Of a stretch of 64,000 bases of DNA, positions 61,572-64,000 are shown piece after piece (position 1 is the stretch's first letter; the number at the start of each line of letters is the position of its first letter). The DNA comes from Faecalicoccus acidiformans. Lineage in GTDB: Bacteria; Bacillota_I; Bacilli_A; Erysipelotrichales; Erysipelotrichaceae. Under the pieces are notes generated by a model. It was not told the DNA's origin. It saw nothing but the letters and a program-made list of their open reading frames with translations, and searched no databases. The translations under genes were made by a program, and so were the position numbers. The stretch covers positions 1 through 64,000 of the forward strand of contig NZ_JACHHD010000013.1 of the NCBI RefSeq assembly GCF_014202635.1, read 5' to 3'.

Positions 61572-63223
61572 TTATTTTAATATAACAAAAATGCACCCAT
61601 AACAGAGTGCAAGTTTATTATTGAGTGATTGCTTGAAGCATTTCTTCTTGAGTGGTTTATTCTTCCCTCGAGCTCTGAGTTTTGGCTTAGTAAGTTCTGA
61701 GATGATGGTTTGTTTGATTTCTCTATTCGACATATCGTCTAAGCCTTTCTTTATTAGTTTATTAAAACATTTTTCTATTTCGATTCTATCAAAACCGACG
61801 TTTTCAATATCCTTAATAATTGGTTCTTTAATCTTCGCAATATTTAACATCATATCTGATAGTTCTATTTGCTTAGCTTCAGATTCTTTATTCTGCTCTT
61901 CTGATTTTTTGAGCAGTTCTTTTAGATGATTTTTCGTTTCTTCTGAAGCTTTTTTTAAGCAATTATCTGACATAGGGTCCTTTAAGAGATTGTTTAATTG
62001 TTTCATATAAGGGAAATATTTTCTACTTACCATCCTTACGTAGTCACCATTCACCTTAGGTTTCTTCCCTTTCTTTTCAAAGTAATAGATATGCATCATG
62101 ACATATAAACTTATTAGCTGGTCGATGATGCCATAACTGCACTTTTTCAAAGCATTTACCATATCTTCATCACAATCTACCCAGGTGTCAAACCATTGAT
62201 AATTCATCATGAAACTTACGATATTCTTGAAATAGGAATCATTTTCTGTATATGTGGATGCATCTATGAGTGTACCTACCCTTCTTGCGTTTCTTAGATT
62301 AATGAACATCTTAGAATATGCATCTTCGGTACCAATGACTGCAATAGATATTTTAGTAGCATTTACGATTGTCATTAAACCTTCAAACGAATTCTCTTTT
62401 GTATGCTTAAAGTCTATTAACTGTATTTCATCCAAAAGAATGATTCCTATATTAAATGTCTCAATCAATTCAATTACTTTATTCATTTTAGAGGATAATC
62501 CTTTAGTCTTTAGAATGACCTCTTCGTAGTAAGGTTGAATATTTCCTAGCGCCCTATCAACTGCTTTTCCTATTGAAATATACATTTCATTGAAGTTACT
62601 GTTTGGAAGGCAATTCACAACTAAATATACTATCTGAGGAATAACGTCTTCACTTCCCGGTACTTTATGAAGTATCACCTGTGGATAATCCATTAATAGT
62701 TGTTTTAAACTGGTTGATTTCCCTACTCCACTATATCCTAATAAGGCAAATGAAGAATTAGCAGAATCGGCAGCATCTCCATACATTTTCTGATGTAGTA
62801 TTACATCTTGATTAACAATATTGGCAGGGATTTTGGCTTTCGTATCGCGATAAAGCTTCCTTAATCTATAGGAGTTTACTAGAGAACTATGAAAGGCATC
62901 CTCTAATTGTTTTTGAAAGGATAGACAGATACGAAACTTGGTTCTCATTTCATTCACTGCCATAATCTTTTCATGCACGGTCATTTTCTTAACGTTTTCA
63001 AAGTCATAATCAGCCAGACCCTTTGTATACTTTAACATTAACTGTTTGTCATCATCTTTAGCAGGTGGAAGTGCTGCAATAAATGGGTTTTTCACATCAG
63101 ACTCAGTACCATTTTCAATGTAAATTGCTTCTACAGGTTCTTCATCTTCTAATAGTTTTCTATCATATTGATTGTCTGATTTTCTTAGTTTTTGGTTTTA
63201 ATATTCCATTGATAAGCTTTCAT
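61572..63223 (-). CDS. TnsC/TniB-like AAA ATPase of the transposon, with -1 frame break
   Basis: The main uninterrupted frame runs from GTG 63095 (507 residues), but its natural start looks to be ATG 63223, 7 bases after AGAAAGGAGA. That frame reads MKAYQWNIKTKN and hits TAA at 63185-63187; a -1 shift there continues LRKSDNQYDRKLLEDE into the main frame with no further stop, giving about 550 residues. Walker A is FALLGYSGVGKSTS (about 120-127 of the shorter form), Walker B GIILLDEIQLID. Such ATPases bind target DNA and activate the TnsB-type transposase. The slip site AAA-AAC-TAA could be programmed frameshifting, mutation or a homopolymer error. Its 3' end lies just inside the repeat array. 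Confidence 0.8.
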
Positions 63224-63238
63224 ATATAACTCTCCTTT

Positions 63239-63741
63239 CTAGTCTTCTTCGTAAACAATTCCGTATTTTTTATCTTCCTCTTCTTCCAGTGCGAGCTGAG
63301 CTGCCATCAATGCCTTGATTGGGTCATACGGTTGTTTTAATTCTTTTGTATTGTCTTTTAACAAGCGAGATTCGATATCATTATTAGAACGATTTGAATC
63401 ACGTTCATTTTTACGAGTTTCTATCATATTCTTTGAATCCATTTCTTTATTATTCTGCTTTTTAGCTGTCTTAACCATATTGTCGAATACAGCTACTCTA
63501 GAACTTCGAATAGTTTGTTGTTTTGATTATTTTCTTCTCTTAATAGTTTCTCATTTTCTAAGAAATCAAGCCTCTCTTGTCTAGTGCTATTTATAAAGTC
63601 ACTTTGTCCTCTAATGTCTTCAATTAAAGAAGCAGACGTTAAAACATTAGATACAGGATTCATGTAATATAAGTTCGTAATATTTCGTTCATCATATCTG
63701 CAATCAAAAGGTTCACTTCTATTCCCTGTATGAATCATTAC
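63239..63741 (-). pseudogene. TnsB/TniA transposase C-terminal remnant, frameshifted
   Basis: From about 63741 to 63493 one frame encodes PFDCRYDERNITNLYYMN, the beta-barrel (Mu-transposase C-terminal) pattern of TnsB/TniA proteins. After RQERLDFLENEKLLREEN and a short Asn-rich stretch it stops at 63493. A -1 shift near 63514 would continue TIRSSRVAVFDNMVKTAKK down to TAG 63239-63241, directly before the TnsC ribosome site. An in-frame stop at 63742-63744 precedes the remnant, so the catalytic D-D-E core is missing. Truncated and broken, hence a pseudogene. Confidence 0.65.
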
Positions 63742-63789
63742 TTATATATATTTTTGCAAGAGATATTAATTCAGTTTTTTGTTATAAAA

Positions 63790-63808
63790 AGCAGGCTATT
63801 AACCTGCT
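63790..63808 (-). terminator. Terminator of the edge gene
   Basis: AGCAGG (63790-63795) pairs with CCTGCT (63803-63808); the A-run at 63786-63790 gives the minus-strand U-tract, right after the stop of the partial gene. Confidence 0.75.
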
Positions 63809-63814
63809 CTTTTA

Positions 63815-64000
63815 TTATAACGACTTATAATAAGCCTCAATCTTTTTAGCCATCAAGATACGTCTTTCCTTCAAGAATTCCTCATAATTCTCTACCGTAT
63901 ATTCTGTAAATCGGCTAGGAATACAGTTCTGAGCAAAATTATGTTGTAATTCTTGACTATCAGTAATACTACAGATATCTGTTTTACCTTCCTGCATTTG
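63815..64000 (-). CDS. C-terminal end of an unidentified protein (5' partial)
   Basis: The frame is open to the window edge and ends in FTEYTVENYEEFLKERRILM and AKKIEAYYKSL. The combination of a C-I-P-x-x-F segment with a final FLxxRRxLMAxKIxxYY helix recalls the tails of GmrSD-like (DUF262/DUF1524) defence proteins, but this is only an impression. It ends 74 bases before the transposase remnant and has a terminator, so it seems to sit where the rest of the transposase gene should be. No function is assigned. Confidence 0.5.
   Translation of the reverse strand, partial: QMQEGKTDICSITDSQELQHNFAQNCIPSRFTEYTVENYEEFLKERRILMAKKIEAYYKSL

Larger units (their letters stand above)
61304..64000 (-). 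mobile_element. End of a degenerate Tn7/Tn5053-like transposon
   Basis: The terminus is placed at TGTCATTATACAA (61304), because Tn5053/Tn552-type elements begin TGTCATT-like and because the repeat array starts right after it. Inside lie six direct ~21-bp repeats, a TnsC-like ATPase, and the C-terminal piece of a Mu/TnsB-type transposase, all on the minus strand reading toward this end. Further genes and the other end are outside the window. Frame breaks in both transposition genes suggest a non-autonomous or dead copy. A target-site duplication cannot be checked here. Confidence 0.6.

Overview
The window looks like a chromosomal segment of a low-GC, anaerobic, gut-type Firmicute, most likely of the Erysipelotrichia. 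This is inferred from gene content and protein style, because no rRNA operon is present. Supporting signs are strong AGGAGG-type ribosome binding sites, tightly overlapping genes, a T-box leader, a 6S RNA next to aspS, a MurT/GatD pair, and a complete acetyl-CoA to butyryl-CoA gene set. Nothing suggests a non-standard genetic code.

Layout. (1) 1-2.1 kb: the tail of an ISL3-like transposase, an AraC regulator and a ROK sugar kinase. (2) 2.3-4.4 kb: a TauE/SafE exporter and a first thiolase. (3) 4.5-15.4 kb: a carbohydrate island. It holds a sulfatase without signal peptide, transcribed divergently from a sugar ABC transporter (binding protein, two permeases, a 57-residue membrane protein, ATPase), then galactose-1-phosphate uridylyltransferase and a GH112 galacto-/lacto-N-biose phosphorylase. 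A radical-SAM sulfatase-maturating enzyme follows. Together they read as import, desulfation and phosphorolysis of host-mucin or milk-type Gal-HexNAc disaccharides. (4) 15.4-23.2 kb: butyrate pathway, a second thiolase divergent from bcd-etfB-etfA-hbd, then crt and a YdiF/Pct-type CoA-transferase. (5) 23.2-28.6 kb: threonine aldolase; an overlapping four-gene operon (Nudix, ATP-grasp, esterase, metallophosphoesterase with SH3-like tail); and an amidase_3 protein that has lost its metal ligands.

(6) 28.7-43.6 kb: housekeeping genes: scpA-scpB-rluB-rsmE-mtaB-murE, rpsU-phoH-yebC, a T-box-controlled hisS-aspS operon, 6S RNA, a small membrane protein plus HD hydrolase, a TtcA-like protein, truB-ribF and an Asp23 protein. 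(7) 43.6-55.7 kb: a 5'-nucleotidase followed by nusB-xseA-xseB-ispA-dxs-tlyA-recN-dinB-trmN6-xerD-mrp-YgjP-like peptidase, nearly all overlapping or separated by a few bases. (8) 55.7-61 kb: purC-purB on the minus strand, murT-gatD and a lipoprotein.

(9) 61.3-64 kb: one end of a degenerate Tn7/Tn5053-like transposon. A TGTCATT terminus and six copies of a ~21-bp repeat (probable transposase binding sites) are followed by a TnsC-like AAA ATPase. That gene carries a -1 frame break exactly at an AAAAAC-TAA sequence. Behind it lie a truncated, frameshifted TnsB/TniA C-terminus and the 3' end of an unidentified gene leaving the window. The most interesting items are the sulfated-glycan island, the transposon end with its frame breaks, the pseudo-amidase, the overlapping Nudix/ATP-grasp operon, and the GACAC (overlapping Asp/His codons) specifier candidate in the hisS-aspS T-box. 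All functions are judged by eye from motifs; no database search was possible.
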